Source: Scatophagus argus (lineage: Eukaryota; Chordata; Actinopteri; Scatophagidae). Taken from it: a stretch of DNA of 64,000 nucleotides. Positions 1 to 15,939 of this stretch are shown one piece after another; the stretch's first letter is position 1; each line of letters opens with the position of its first letter. Under the pieces are notes generated by a model that saw only the letters and a program-made list of their open reading frames with translations, did not search any database and had not been told where the DNA came from. The translations under genes and the position numbers were made by a program. The DNA lies in contig NC_058493.1 of the NCBI RefSeq assembly GCF_020382885.2, positions 26,900,999 through 26,964,998 of the forward strand, written 5' to 3'.

Positions 1-1593
1 TAAATCCACCATCAGATGTCTAAGAATATTTATTTCAGAAGCCAGAAGTTTGACTCTGTTTCCTCTGGAGAATTTCTTCATTGATATCATGTTTATAACT
101 GCAGCCTTTAGTTCTGCTGCTTAAATGTGCCACAATATTTGGTGCAGAGACACACAAAGTTAAAGTTAGCCTACTTGTTAGTCGCTTATCGCTTGTTTTG
201 GATGTATTTAAAATTGGCTTTTTTAAAAAGAGAGTGCGGGCAGGTCACCTAGTGATGCCTTCAGTGATTATTGTGAATGCACTGAGTAGTGAATAACTTT
301 TAAATCATTTTAATAGCACCTTGGCGTCATCCAAAGCTGCAGGCAGAGCATCACCCTCTCTGTGTTTCAGGATCTTCGGCTGTACGGTGCTGATGATGAA
401 GATGCTGACGATGAGATAAATGCAGTTGTGTGTTTGTTGCCTAACTGGTCAGCAGGTTTCTTGATCTTTGGCTACATTCAGTATCTTTTTCAAGCAGTTC
501 TGATATTTTGATCTTGATCTTTTGATATTTAAGTTTAAGTTTTAGGTTTAGGGACATCTTGTGAAAAAAACCTCCCGGTTGCAAACTCGTGTCATGAGAT
601 GGCGAAGGTGAAATCCCCCTCACTTTCTTTCACTACTCAGCCAATCCCTGCTGTGTAATGAAACATACTCATTTTATGGATGAAGCATGACATTTGCACA
701 AATTTCCCAACATTTGTGATTGCCAAGCTCCTGTGCGAGGAGGGAGTTGGTGGACGGGACACCTGCAGCAGTGACCTGCTGTGGTGCTGGAGTTTGATGT
801 ATTTCCGCGTCGCTCCATGAGGAAGTGGCCGTTTGTTTGCGTGATAGATCCACAGCGGTTGCGTCCTTGCCTTAGCGGCGGCTCGTCTGGTGCTGCCAAG
901 CCCGGTGATATCCCACTGCATCAGAGTCCCGCTGAAGGTCACCACTGATGGGACAAAAGAACTAGCGGCGATTCATCGTGGGACTGGACATGGACTTAAC
1001 AAGTACGTGGGGGGAGGGGGGACGACAATAAGCAAGTCAAAGCTTCCTCTTGTGAACAAGTTGGTTTAATCAAAAACAGCCTTGAGAACTTTTTCTTTTT
1101 TACCGTCATGCCAGGAAGTCTTTTCAGGCACATTTTGAAAACATATTTTAGAAAGAATGTATCCTTTTTTGTTATCAAGTAAACGTAATGGACTCCTGTT
1201 TGTTGCAGTTAACCTGTACTGTAGGAATGTGCAGAAGGAAACAAACTTCCCACCAAAGTTCACGTGTCATTCAAGTTTAGTGACTTTCAGACATTTTTTT
1301 TCAAACTTTATTTATTATTTTAATAATAAAATAACTGAGTACCAAATGTAAAACCAAAGGTCCTAACACTCTGCTGTAAGCTTTGTATGTGATGTGCTCT
1401 GTGTCTGGATGTATTTTTGATTTTGTCATGTGGGGGAGATTTGCTTGGTTTCACGTTTTCTTTCGGTGCCGCACTTTGTAAGCCATTTTTAAGGATGTGC
1501 GATGTAAATTCAGATGCTGACGTCCATAAACTTACAAACTGCATTGAAATTCACTGTTACTCTCAATCAATTTAAATGCAGCTGTAACTCTTC

Positions 1594-1640
1594 AGAATCA
1601 GAATTCCTTTATCTATCCCCGTGGGGAAATTCTTTAAATC
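1594..1640. repeat. Short teleost retroelement tail
   Basis: The stretch reads as a 'CAGAATTCCTTTAT...CCCCGTGGGGAAATTC' type sequence. This is a familiar 3' tail of non-LTR retroelements scattered through teleost genomes. Only the tail is visible and no coding remnant is attached. Identification is from memory of the family consensus, not from a search. Confidence 0.45.
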
Positions 1641-1726
1641 TTTACATTTCCTGCATTGTTTTTGTTTAATCATAAAATTAGCCTGACAGTGAAACCTGCA
1701 GTGTGTGCGCACACCTCTATTGCCTG

Positions 1727-2295
1727 CAGGGACGTGCAGAGACCTCTGGTGGGGCAGGGGCTCAGTTTATAAAAAAGGGCACAAAACATTTCAAGCAATT
1801 GAACTTTATTTAAAACTGAATTTCAATAACAACTTAGTTTCTCGATGAGGTTGCTCTACATTACACAACCCAACGCAAAAAACAGCCCTAAACAATGTAT
1901 TAACTTGTCCTTTCACGAATCATACAACATGAATGGTCAGAAAAGTGAACACTGTGATTCGCTGCGACCTTACCACGCGCCTCTCCTTCTTGCATCGTCT
2001 CACTTGATGGCCGCATGCACACGCTTTCGATGGGTTCGCTGACCATGTGACGTCATGAATCGTGGCCGCAAGGTATTTAGGTGTAAAGCGTTTTTCCCCC
2101 CAAATGTATAACTTCGCATATGATTTAGGAGACATTGTGGAGAACTTAGCTGTTGGAACTCATTTATTTATTAAAAAAACAAAAACAAAAAACAAACAAA
2201 AAAAAAACAGCCCTGTCAAAAGGGCACTTTGAATGTCCATCAGGAAAAGGGCAGGTGCCTGAGCCCCTGTAGCCCCCCTTATCTGCACGTGCCTG
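1727..2295. mobile_element. Non-autonomous DNA transposon (MITE-like) with terminal inverted repeats
   Basis: The left end (CAGGGACGTGCAGA, followed by a GGGG-rich stretch and CAGGGGCTCAG) is matched in inverted orientation by the right end, which finishes ATCTGCACGTGCCTG. The arms run roughly 40 bp with mismatches. The AT-rich interior of about 500 bp has no transposase-like frame. The CAGGG terminus resembles hAT-type ends, but no clear target-site duplication was found, so the superfamily is open. Confidence 0.55.
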
Positions 2296-2499
2296 GAAGA
2301 TAGTGTAGACAGATTTAGGGATGCAATCCCATCACAGCTCCCCTCAGCACCATGTACCAGTACAACAGACCGTACTGATTTAAATGTTACTCCTGCAGCA
2401 ATTGATTCTTTTGTTAATAACAGTGCAGCCACGTTGCACACAGTTTTACTTATGTTTTTAGTAATGTCATTTCTCATGTTGCAAATTGCTTTCCTGCCT

Positions 2500-2735
2500 G
2501 TACAACATCCATTGCACGTCTGCCCGTCCTGGGTGAGGGATCCCTCCTCTGTTGCTCACCCTGAGGTTTCTTCCATTTTTTCCTGTTAAAGGTTTTTCTG
2601 GGAGCTTTTCCTTAGTCGATGTGAGGGTCGAAGGGCAGAGGATGTTGCTGATGTTATGTTGAGCTCTTTGAGACAAACTGCTTGTAAAAATGGGCTATAC
2701 AAATAAAGTTGACTTGACTTGACTTGACATAGAAG
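2500..2735 (+). repeat. Teleost interspersed repeat with GACTT/AATAAA tail
   Basis: The segment contains the characteristic order 'GAGGGATCCCTCCTCTG', 'CTGTTAAAGGTTTTTCTGGGAG', 'TTTTCCTTAGTCG' and 'GGGCTATACAAATAAAGTTGACTTGACTTGACTT'-like blocks. These belong to a high-copy teleost retroelement 3' end finishing in short tandem GACTT units. A second, more diverged copy lies near 10.8 kb. It is non-coding. The exact LINE/SINE family cannot be named without a repeat library. Confidence 0.6.
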
Positions 2736-3384
2736 CTGTCCCCCCCCAGGACACACATCCATACACACATCTTATTTTTATGTTTAATGAAGTTACATTT
2801 GGTTTTCACATCAGGGGCCTCAAAACACAGGACTAGTTACTCATAAAATGTGGAAATGATCTGATCTCTTTTTTTGGTGGACTTGACATTGAGTGATCGT
2901 CCTGCTGGTTATGTAGGTGTACTGCAGTTTTGGACACATGCGTCCAAAGCTTTATGAACAGTGTGATATCATCAGTCAAACTGTGAGGAATGAGCAGACC
3001 AACAGTCATTATTTTTTGGACACACTGCATCAATTTTGCGTTTGAAGTTAGACCGTTTCTTTGTAAAGTCATCAGCTTTTCTGCTCCAGCTCGGCTCTCA
3101 AGCTGCGTGTTCGGCTTTGCTTTCACGTTACAGTCCACTGAATAAGACGTGTCGTCTGGCTTCTGCCTCCTCTGACGTCCATGTGATCTCAGCCCTCATT
3201 TGTGTTATGAGGTGAAATCACAAGGCATTTAAGATTCATAGATCACATGTGCTTAAATTACAAACGCACTGAAGCTGCTTATGGTTTTTTTTATGCTCAG
3301 CATCTTTTCTGAATCAAATGTAAGTCAGAAATGATCTTAGAAGACTAAGTTTTGAGACTTCAGCTTAAACCAAACCAACCAACC

Positions 3385-3445
3385 AAACCAAATTCAGCTT
3401 CCTGACGTCCCAAGACGTGTGATGTCAGAAAGCTGAATTTGGTTT
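3385..3445. repeat. Near-perfect 25-bp inverted repeat (hairpin)
   Basis: The 25-bp arm at 3385-3409 (AAACCAAATTCAGCTT, then CCTGACGTC) is matched in reverse complement by 3421-3445 with only two mismatches and an 11-bp loop between them. An RNA from either strand would form a long stem. It may be the tip of a small transposon or a structured RNA. Nothing else in the flanks decides between these. Confidence 0.6.
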
Positions 3446-4827
3446 CTCTTGATTTAATGGGCATTTTGTGCTTGAGAGACTTTGCTTATTAACCATTTGA
3501 CTTCACTGCGAGACTGAACTGATGGGACTGAAGTGATGTGTGGGTAAAGTAACATCACAGCAACGTCTCATGAGATGTATGAGGTGGTTTTTGACGGCCT
3601 AATTTCACACGCAGGCTTCATCTCGTTGTTTGCGTTACTGAGCAAATACAGACAGCAAATTTCCACAGACGCGTGTCAGTCACGTTAGCCTCTGCTCGTG
3701 ATTATCGTCTGAATATGGGAGGAAGAGACGGTCAGAGCTCAAACAATATGAAACCCATCCTAACTGCGGAGACACCTGACGCTGCAGAGTGTCTTGTAGC
3801 TGAAAGGTTGCAGTTTGACCCTCGTGTCGAGTCACAATGCCCTTGTGTAAAACACTCAACCGTTTCTTCCTCACTCGCTGTCAGATGTTTTCAGTCGCAG
3901 GTTTTTTCTGCTCTGGAAAGCAGTCTGTCTGCAGTCCAGCAGCAGCAGCTGTGGGGGCACAGAAGTAAAGTCTTTATTTCATACACTCTTCATTTTTATT
4001 CTTTGTTTTTGTGCTTTGTACCTTTTAAAACTCATCAATTTTTGATTGATTTGGGTGTGCTGAAGGTCATTTCCAAACACGTTTGTCCTTAAAATCTGTG
4101 AGGAATAAATACTATGTGTATATACTTAAACCTTAAATCACATTTTCTTAAATATGAGAAATGGGAGCAGAAACAGCAGTGTTGCTTTTATATTTTTCAT
4201 GGGTGTAGTTAAGTCCGGCGGGTCCCAGACGAGGGGTCGGTCCCACCAGAGGGTCATCAGATACCTCTGAGAGCTGAGGCAACTGAGGGGGGGCATTTTG
4301 ATACAAGTTCATATTTAATCTTCCTAATCTTTGATTGTTTTGTGAAGGATTGGATGATTTTACCTCTTGCTGCTGTGATGTGAGCAGTTTAAAGGGAAAA
4401 AAAAAAATCATTAGAAACTAAAGTACAATGTTTGACTCTACAGTGCAGTGGAGTAGGTTTTTTTTTGGTGTAATCTGGTATTTCTGACTTCTCAGTGACA
4501 TGTGGGCAGTTGGTGGACATTTTGCACTGAACAGAAACTCATGAAATGTCATAAAAAATAAAAAACATGTCTTTCAAGCATACAGTACACACTGTACATA
4601 CTGTTTCATGGAGACATAAAGCTGATTCTACCTGCGGAATGTTAGAACGTGTGACTGTCAAAGACTTTAGAACTCTGTGATGTCACAAAGGCCTGCAGGG
4701 TTCAGATCAGTCCGTTCTGCGGTTCTGCTCTCACTTTGTTCGAGTGAGTTTCAGCACGAGGACAAACCTTTCAGACATTTCAGTTTCGACACGGTGAACG
4801 AGACACGGAGAAACACCAAGCAACAAG

Positions 4828-9175
<4,348 letters not shown>

Positions 9176-9566
9176 ACAGTTTGCCAGCACTCACACTTGA
9201 GATTAATTTGTTTTAAATCAGTTTAGCCGAAATTGTTATGTGATATGAACATAAGATGCAACAAGCAATCAATTCTGTCTCTTTATCTGTGAGTACATAT
9301 GTCCAACAGATGGGGAAATACTGCGATACTCTGAGGACACTCCAGCAGCATCTCTAAAGAAGTCCAGACTGCTCATCTCCAGACACGACGAGGAAGAGGA
9401 AAAGGAAACAGAAGAACCTGGATGGACCATAGACAGTTTGCCAGCACTCACACTTGAGATTAATTTGTTTTAAATCAGTTTAGCCGAAATTGTTATGTGA
9501 TATGAACATAAGATGCAACAAGCGATCAATTCTGTCTCTTTATCTGTGAGTACATATGTCCAACAG

Positions 9567-9690
9567 ATGGAAAAATACTGCGATACTCTGAGGACACTCC
9601 AGCAGCATCTCTAAAGAAGTCCAGACTGCAGCTCCACATAGTGGAAGAGGATGAAGATGAGCTGGGATGCAGGTGGACAAACACATACAG
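9567..9690 (+). other. Candidate alternative cassette exon of the HIPK-like gene
   Basis: The 124-bp segment lies between an acceptor (TGTCCAACAG) and a donor (CAG/GTAGGC). It is open when entered in the phase left by exon 11 and it leaves the same phase as exon 12. It encodes an acidic segment including SEDTPAASLKKSRL and HIVEEDEDE. A related copy starts at 9310 and runs open to a stop near 9470. No downstream partner exon was identified, so this may be an alternative exon or a decaying relic. Confidence 0.35.
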
Positions 9691-10794
9691 GTAGGCTCAT
9701 CTATGGCAGCTCACTCTCAGGATCGGCTGATTCTCAATCAGTTCACTTCTTAGTGTCTTTAGGTGTTTCATCATTAGCAAGAATTTATTTACATTTATTT
9801 ATCATTAGCAAGAACTTAGCAAGATGAATTGACCCTGAACACTCACAGACAGCTTGACTCATTAAGCTCAGTTTTACTCAGTATGAGGCGCACTGATGTA
9901 TAACATCTTCTGTGGTCCTGGAGGACATTTTCCAAACTTTTATGAAATAACCCTGGTGATTGTGTCAGGGTTTTTTCTTCTTTGACATGAGGCTTAAAAG
10001 TTATTCATGGTAAGCTTGATGTAGAGATTGAGAGAAGTTGGCAATTGAAGGGATGGAGGGTCTAAATGAGGATGCCACCAGGCCGCCCGTTAATGGTTTA
10101 AAATTTGACACAAACAGTGACAAGTTTTCCTGACTAAACATCATATTTTATTAGCTCATACCAGACAAGTGTAAGTATAAGACAGATGCTGCTGTGAGGT
10201 TTTCAGATTGCCGCTGTTGTATGTTGGATAACGATGATGTGAAGATGTTGAAAGAGAGCTGCGCTGTCTTGCTTGCATAAAAAGGTTTATTACAAAGCAG
10301 TCCAGCATCAATTACATGCATGTGAGTGGATTCAGGCCAATACAACCACACTCCTGAATCATCTCTAACCCTCTGCTTTTATAGGTTGGTTGTTTACAAG
10401 AAAAGGGGAGCATTCATCTAGACATGGACCCTTCCAATACACAAAGAGAAGGGGAAGAGAGACCTCCTTCCTATATCACACATACCTTTGAAACTTGGGA
10501 CGCCTATCTAAACATGGGCTTTGAACATATTTACTAAAGGGCCTCAGAAAAAACATCATTCTAGTCTCCAAAATCCCTACTACACTGCTGCTTTTTCACG
10601 TTGGTGCCTCTTTACAGTAATCATGTTTGTCTCTGCATGATCCCAGGCCATCGCTGTAACATCAGCCGCTCTTCACCTGAGAGCTACGCGAAGGAAGGAC
10701 CAGAAATGGACTGCAGGGAAGCACAGAAGAAGGAGCAACGAACACCGGGAGATAAACGGTGACGCCTGCATTGACTTAATTAGCAGCACCAGGC

Positions 10795-10945
10795 TTGTCT
10801 TTTTGGCCCATCGACACTAAACAGTCCCTGGAAGGGGGTTTCCTCTTGTGCGAGCCTTCCCAAGGTTTCTTCCAGACTCTCCCGTTAAAGGGGTCAGTTT
10901 GGGAGTTTTTCCTTGCCCGCTTGAGGGAGGTGTCGTAATCACGTG
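10795..10945 (+). repeat. Diverged teleost interspersed repeat
   Basis: The block contains CCCAAGGTTTCTTCC, CCGTTAAAGG and GGGAGTTTTTCCTTGCCCG in the same order as the repeat at 2.5-2.7 kb. It belongs to the same high-copy family but has lost the AATAAA/GACTT tail. It has no coding capacity. Confidence 0.55.
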
Positions 10946-11062
10946 GGCTTGAGATTAATATTACTTGATAGTTTCCGGCCTGGTGTTTTAACAGCATTTA
11001 ATTTTACCTGTTACCACACAGCTCATAAATAAGATAGATGACTGTAGTGTATAATCTAGTTC

Positions 11063-11245
11063 AGGGCAGCACAGTGGTGCAGTGGTTAGCGCAGTCACCT
11101 CACAGCAAGGCCAGGGTCTTCCTGTGAAGGCCCGGGACTTCCTGTGAGGAGTTTGCATGTTCTCCCTGTGTCTGCGTGGGTTTCCTCTGGGTGCTCCAGT
11201 TTCCTCCCACAGTCCAAAGACATGCAGGTTAATTGGTGACTCTAA
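11063..11245 (+). repeat. SINE/LINE-like teleost repeat (GGCAGCACAGTGGTGCAGTGG type)
   Basis: The start GGCAGCACAGTGGTGCAGTG, the middle 'GAGTTTGCATGTTCTCCCTG', and the end 'CCACAGTCCAAAGACATGCA' followed by TTAATTGGTGACTCTAAATT follow the well-known teleost interspersed repeat. The 5' end resembles a tRNA A-box, suggesting a SINE-type origin. The copy is truncated at its 3' end. Confidence 0.65.
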
Positions 11246-12725
11246 ATTGCCCCTTGAACAACCATGCAACAGATAGGTGGTGACAGATAATGCATTATTG
11301 TAAAGTATAGCGTGCAGGCGTTACTTTTAGACATATTCATAATTCATAATTTCTGATAAATCTGACAACAAATTAAAAATAAATGATTAAAATGGATGTA
11401 AGACTGTCAGTTTCAGGAATGTTCTGCATTTTAAGTAGTAAAATAAGAAGTGTTGTCCCAATGATTGCAAAGAGGTTTTATTCTTGAACAAAGTGTCTAA
11501 TGTGTGAAACACTCACCTGAAGCTGAACCTGTAGATGGCTTCCAGAGCTGTGCATCGACAACGCAGCTTAACATCCATCGACTTCAGGTTTAATTAGCAT
11601 GAGTAATACAGGCTTTTCAGGCTTTACACAATAAATTTACTTCAAAATGGATTCATCAGGGTTTTCAGAAATTTCATAATTCCTGTTCATAGTATTTACA
11701 TTATTTAGAAGTTGGGAGCTGATAATTAAAATTATTTTCTGTATGATTTTAAAATGGCATAAAATGTGTAATGGCATAACACATGGCATGTGCAGCACCG
11801 CTTTTCAAAAAAAATCCTCCTCCTCCTCAGGGGATTTTGCATGAAGAAGACTAATGTGACCTTGTTTGGCCATCTCACACGGTTGATACCTCATATTTCC
11901 TCTGGCTGGACGCCTTTTGGACAGAAGGACTGTGGATTTTGTCTCATTTCTTACACTGGTGCTGCACTGGGAAGGGTGTGCTTTGCAGCCAGTGCGGAGA
12001 AGAAGAACGACTACAGGAACCAGTAGCTCTGCCAAAGTACATACGGGCATGTTAATGTTGTGCCAAGATAGCCTTGAAAATATCTGAACTTATCCTTTAA
12101 CACTAAACAAGGGTACAACATAATATAGCATCTCATTTCTATGTGTACCCAACAACATTCCTCTGAAGTGAGCTCCAAGGCCTGATTCTCTTCTCGGTAC
12201 CATGTGTTTGTTATGGACCGAACTAATTAAAATAGGTACAAGGTAGTCTGTATGTATGTATAGAGATGTAGGCCATAAAATGACCCCAGGCCTGCTGTTG
12301 CACACTCACAGACAGGCTGTAATGTGTTCATTCTAGATGTTAGAAGTGAAATGATGGAACAACAACAACAGCAGTTTGATTCATGCGTGGGTCGCTCTGT
12401 TCTGATGCTATAAAGAGGTCTTAATTGCATGATTCTTGTGTAGTTGCTAACATAAACTGGCAAACTCTGATTTAGCTGCTCTAATGTTTTCTTTCACACC
12501 TTATTTGTTCTGATGCACAAATAAGGTAAGTGAGCCAACCAAAAGGCCGCATTAATACAAAAATAAAGACGGTAAAACCACTTCACTGTCAGAATAATGG
12601 ACCCAGTCATTGATCATGAAACAGATCACAGATCAGATCACTTTTTGGTTTTTTTATTCCTTTTGCATTTGTTGTGAAAAATAATGAAATTGCTTTTGTA
12701 GGCAGCCATTTCTGCCCCATGAGCT

Positions 12726-12749
12726 CTGTGTGTGTGTGTGTGTGTGTGA
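12726..12749. repeat. (TG)n microsatellite
   Basis: A run of about 11-12 TG units in non-coding spacer. Confidence 0.9.
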
Positions 12750-12839
12750 CACACTTCCCCAGAATGTTTCATAATTAACATGACACACACATACATATTA
12801 GTGTGGCTCATGCATCAACAGATCAAGCTTCTTGTAGTC

Positions 12840-13205
12840 CAGGACTCAGACTCGAGTCCGACTCGAGCCCTAATTTTAAGGACTTGTGACTTGACTCAGA
12901 CTTGGGCACTGCTGACTCGAACTTGTGCATTAACTGCATTCAAACACGTAAATCGCTGACAAGTCCTCAGATTTTTATTTTATTTTATGTAATGTACCAT
13001 AGTAACTTGGCACAAGATGATATCTACGTTAAGTTCAACATTATATAATAATTAGACGATAATACATTTGGATTTGACTCGACTTGCACTTGATTCAGAT
13101 TAGCAGTGGATCTGACTTGGACTCGACTCGGATTTTTCTCCAATAACCTGGACATGACTCTGACTCGAACACTGGGAACTCAAAGCTGGACTCAGACTTG
13201 AAGTT
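12840..13205. repeat. Degenerate GACTCG/GACTTG repeat block
   Basis: The words GACTCGA, GACTTG, GACTCAGAC and CTCGACTCGG recur irregularly over about 365 bp. An AT-rich, non-repetitive stretch sits in the middle (about 12950-13070). This is a familiar diverged repeat in teleost genomes. The split arrangement suggests a repeat-ended element with a unique core. It is not coding. Confidence 0.6.
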
Positions 13206-13499
13206 TGGTGACTCGACCACAACACTGAGTATTATCCACCTGTTTCAGTACGTGTTTGGATTCTTTTGACCTTTGTCACCTGTTTGAAGTAACTCAAACC
13301 ATTTGAGCTCTGAATGCACCGTTAGTATGAACCAGTTCGAACCAGTCCGGAATGAACTATTGCATCTTTGACTTTAGCTCCTAAACAAAAATCACACTGT
13401 GGCATTAATGTCTACACTGTACAGTTTTGATTTTATGATTGCATTAACTTTCGATGCCTCTGCAATATCTTGGCATGAAAGTCTTGAACAAAGCCTCCA

Positions 13500-15200
13500 C
13501 CCAGGCAGCTGATGGCTCAGAATCCCGATGGAGCCTTTCCGGGCCGACCCGCTCTAACAAGATCAGACCCGGCCCTCATAGATTCTATTACCCAACCGCT
13601 CTATTACATTACATCTCCATTTACGAACCTTAAGCAGCTAAGAGCACGGCTGGGGCTTCGACCTTGTCAAAGAGGAGAAACTCTGACCAGATCGAGTAAG
13701 AGAGAGGAGCGAAGAGACGAAGAAGGAAGAGAAAGCTCGCAGAGACGGGCTGAACTGTTGGAAGTGTGTCTGAGGAGATGGAGAGGAGGGGGAGAAAAGG
13801 GAAAATAGAAAATCGATAAGCCGGGGGAGCAGGAGGATGAAGATTGAAGGATGATGTGGATGGGATTTGGGGGCTGGGGAGGAGGTGGCGTTTGAGAGAT
13901 TGCAGAGTAGCTTAGGGCGCCGGCGGTGATGGCCATCACTGAAAACGTATCGATGGAGGCGATGTCAGACAGGACGGCAGCTCCCAGAGGTGACCCGCTC
14001 GTCTTCAGAGACATTCGAGGGGGTCGCGGCTTCCCAACTTCAGCTTCTGTTATTGAGACCTGTCCATTTTCTCCCTTCTCTGGGCTGAAAACGTGTCTCA
14101 GGAAACTAGCACATGTGACACTCCATCCGCTTCACTGAGGACAATCACTTTTATTTTTTTCAAGGTGATCATCTGTTACAAAGAAAACAAGTTGATCTGT
14201 CAGTCCTCACTCAGACTGCAGTGTCCTTGTCCTATTGTGGTGAAATCACTTCTCCAACAGACCAAACAGAAAGCCATTTGTTCACCAGGAGAGAAAAAAA
14301 AAAGGTAACTCATTATTTTCAGCCACTTGTTTGTGTTCAGGGTTAGAAGAATGCTGAAGAGATGCCATCATGCAATGGAAAGTGATGGAAGGCAGGAAAA
14401 CCATCAGAATTACAGGCAGGCAAGCAAACACTTCAACAATCATCATTTCAATCAATTCAATCACCAACGCTTCAGCTGTCAAAGCTGCAGCCTCTCTGGC
14501 AGTTCAGCTTTTCTTCGCCCTGGAGATTTGATTTTTACAAGAAAATGAGAGATGGAAGTGCCAGATTTTGGTCTTTTCCAGCTGCACTGGCGTCACGGGA
14601 CTACAACTGTGGTGCATATCTCGCAATGTAACAGGTCATTAACATCACCAAACTCTTGGAAACATCTGCCACTTTTCCGCACATGGAGAAGATTTGCAGC
14701 TGAAATGCATTTGCAGATCAACAAACACGTCCTTTCATGTGAATTTGAAAAAGAACTCACTTGTTGTGCAGCACGTGTCGTGTCCTGCGATGTGGTGTTG
14801 CAGCTAGCCAATCAAAATTCAGTACAAACTTCTGGAAATTCAGTCTTTGATGGATCGGTCACGGTCCACGGTAAATACACCAGGTGACAGATTCAACATT
14901 AGCAGAATGTCGTCTTTTTGGCGGAGGATTCAGTTCAACGTAAAACTCACATGCACATGTATTTGCTGAGAGTTACTGGTCGCTGTAATCATTTGAGCAG
15001 TTCATACTGGCCTTGATCCAGTCTGTATCCAGTGCTAAAATCCAGTCTAAGGTTCAGGTAAAGCTAATATGTTGTTTCAGCAGCTCGAGTTAAACAAATC
15101 AAGTCTTCATCCTGGCAGATCACTGCTCACTTTGGACACGAGAAATGATTACAGCAACCGATAACATAAGACACTGAGGTAGACTTAACTGAACTTTTCC
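13500..15200. other. Unassigned spacer, partly GC/purine rich
   Basis: The segment contains open frames (for example 13512-13808 and 13926-14138), but none resembles a known protein, and none has clear splice partners. The 13.68-13.90 kb part is strongly GA-rich. No gene is called. Confidence 0.5.
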
Positions 15201-15215
15201 TCCATTCTCACTTCA

Positions 15216-15440
15216 CTGCATTGGTTTCCTGTTGTTTTTAGAATTGATTTTTAAAATTTTGTTGCTGGTCTTCAAATCACTGTGCTGCCTTGCACCATTT
15301 TACATTAATGACCTGAATGCAAAATGGAGGTAGAAGGTAGAAGGGAATTTGCCATAAGGGCTCTGTAAGTGTGGAATAGTCGTCCTCTGCAAATCCTTTT
15401 TTAAAAATTCACTTTTTTAAAGTTCAGGGAGGTTTACACA
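15216..15440 (+). mobile_element. Non-LTR retrotransposon fragment (C-terminal ORF2 remnant)
   Basis: Translation from 15216 reads LHWFPVVFRIDFKILLLVFK, then a 'SL..LAPFYINDL' pattern. This is the usual C-terminal end of reverse-transcriptase ORFs in teleost LINEs. It then breaks down by frameshifts and stops, although a WNSRPLQ-like motif is still visible further on. It is a dead 5'-truncated copy and its clade is not resolved. Confidence 0.6.
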
Positions 15441-15569
15441 GTAAACCGTTCTCTCAGCAGATGCTTTATTTTAAGCTTAGTAAATTTATTGCTGTATAAA
15501 ATATTCTTCCATCTTTTGATGTCCATCCATCTTTATTCATTCATCATTTTCTTCCGGTTAGCTGAGGTC

Positions 15570-15935
15570 TGATCGCAGTGGCAGCAGGAAATATAAACCA
15601 GGTCCATTCTGGAGTGTCCAGTCAGTCGTGCCTGGAAAACCTCCAAAGGAAGACGCTCAGAACGCATCCTGATCAGACGTCGAACCACCTCAGCGGCTTC
15701 ACTCCGAGATGCCCCCAATGTCCGAGCTCCTCACAGTGTCTAAGTCTGAGCCCAGAGGCGCCTCACAGACCAAAACCAGTTCAGCAGCTTGTATCCACGA
15801 CTCCCCAAAGCTCGTGACCACAGCTGGAACGTAGTCTGAACGTAGATCAACTGGTAAAATCAAAAGCTTTGACTTCCGGTTCAGTTCCGTCTTCACCCTA
15901 AGTCCCCCCACGCTTCATTTTGTCATGAGCAAGAC
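15570..15935 (-). mobile_element. Rex3/RTE-like LINE 3' fragment
   Basis: On the minus strand a short frame contains RLPLEVFQARLTGHSR, which matches the C-terminal region of a common teleost LINE polyprotein. The flanking sequence follows the same 3' region, with 'CGAACCACCTCAGC', 'ATGTCCGAGCTCCTCAC'-like and 'GTAGATCAACTGGTAAA' words. A longer piece of the same family sits inside stra6 at 41.1-41.8 kb. It is inactive and rearranged. The family assignment is from memory. Confidence 0.55.
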
Positions 15936-15939
15936 CCGA

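Larger units (their letters stand above)
9700..13500. other. Gene-free spacer with repeats
   Basis: No reading frame here looks like a real protein and no convincing splice-linked exons were found. Apart from the repeats listed separately (near 10.8, 11.1, 12.7 and 12.8-13.2 kb), the sequence is AT-rich and unremarkable. Confidence 0.6.

Noticed and set aside
3673-4092. 139-codon open frame on the plus strand
   Set aside because: No recognisable domain, no splice support, ends in low-complexity hydrophobic sequence; the length is compatible with chance in a 64-kb window.
11063-11110. Possible tRNA gene (A-box-like sequence)
   Set aside because: No B-box at the proper distance and no cloverleaf; it is the head of an interspersed repeat.
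13512-14138. Open frames in GC/GA-rich DNA
   Set aside because: Purine-rich composition suppresses stops; both strands are open and neither translation resembles a protein family or has splice sites.
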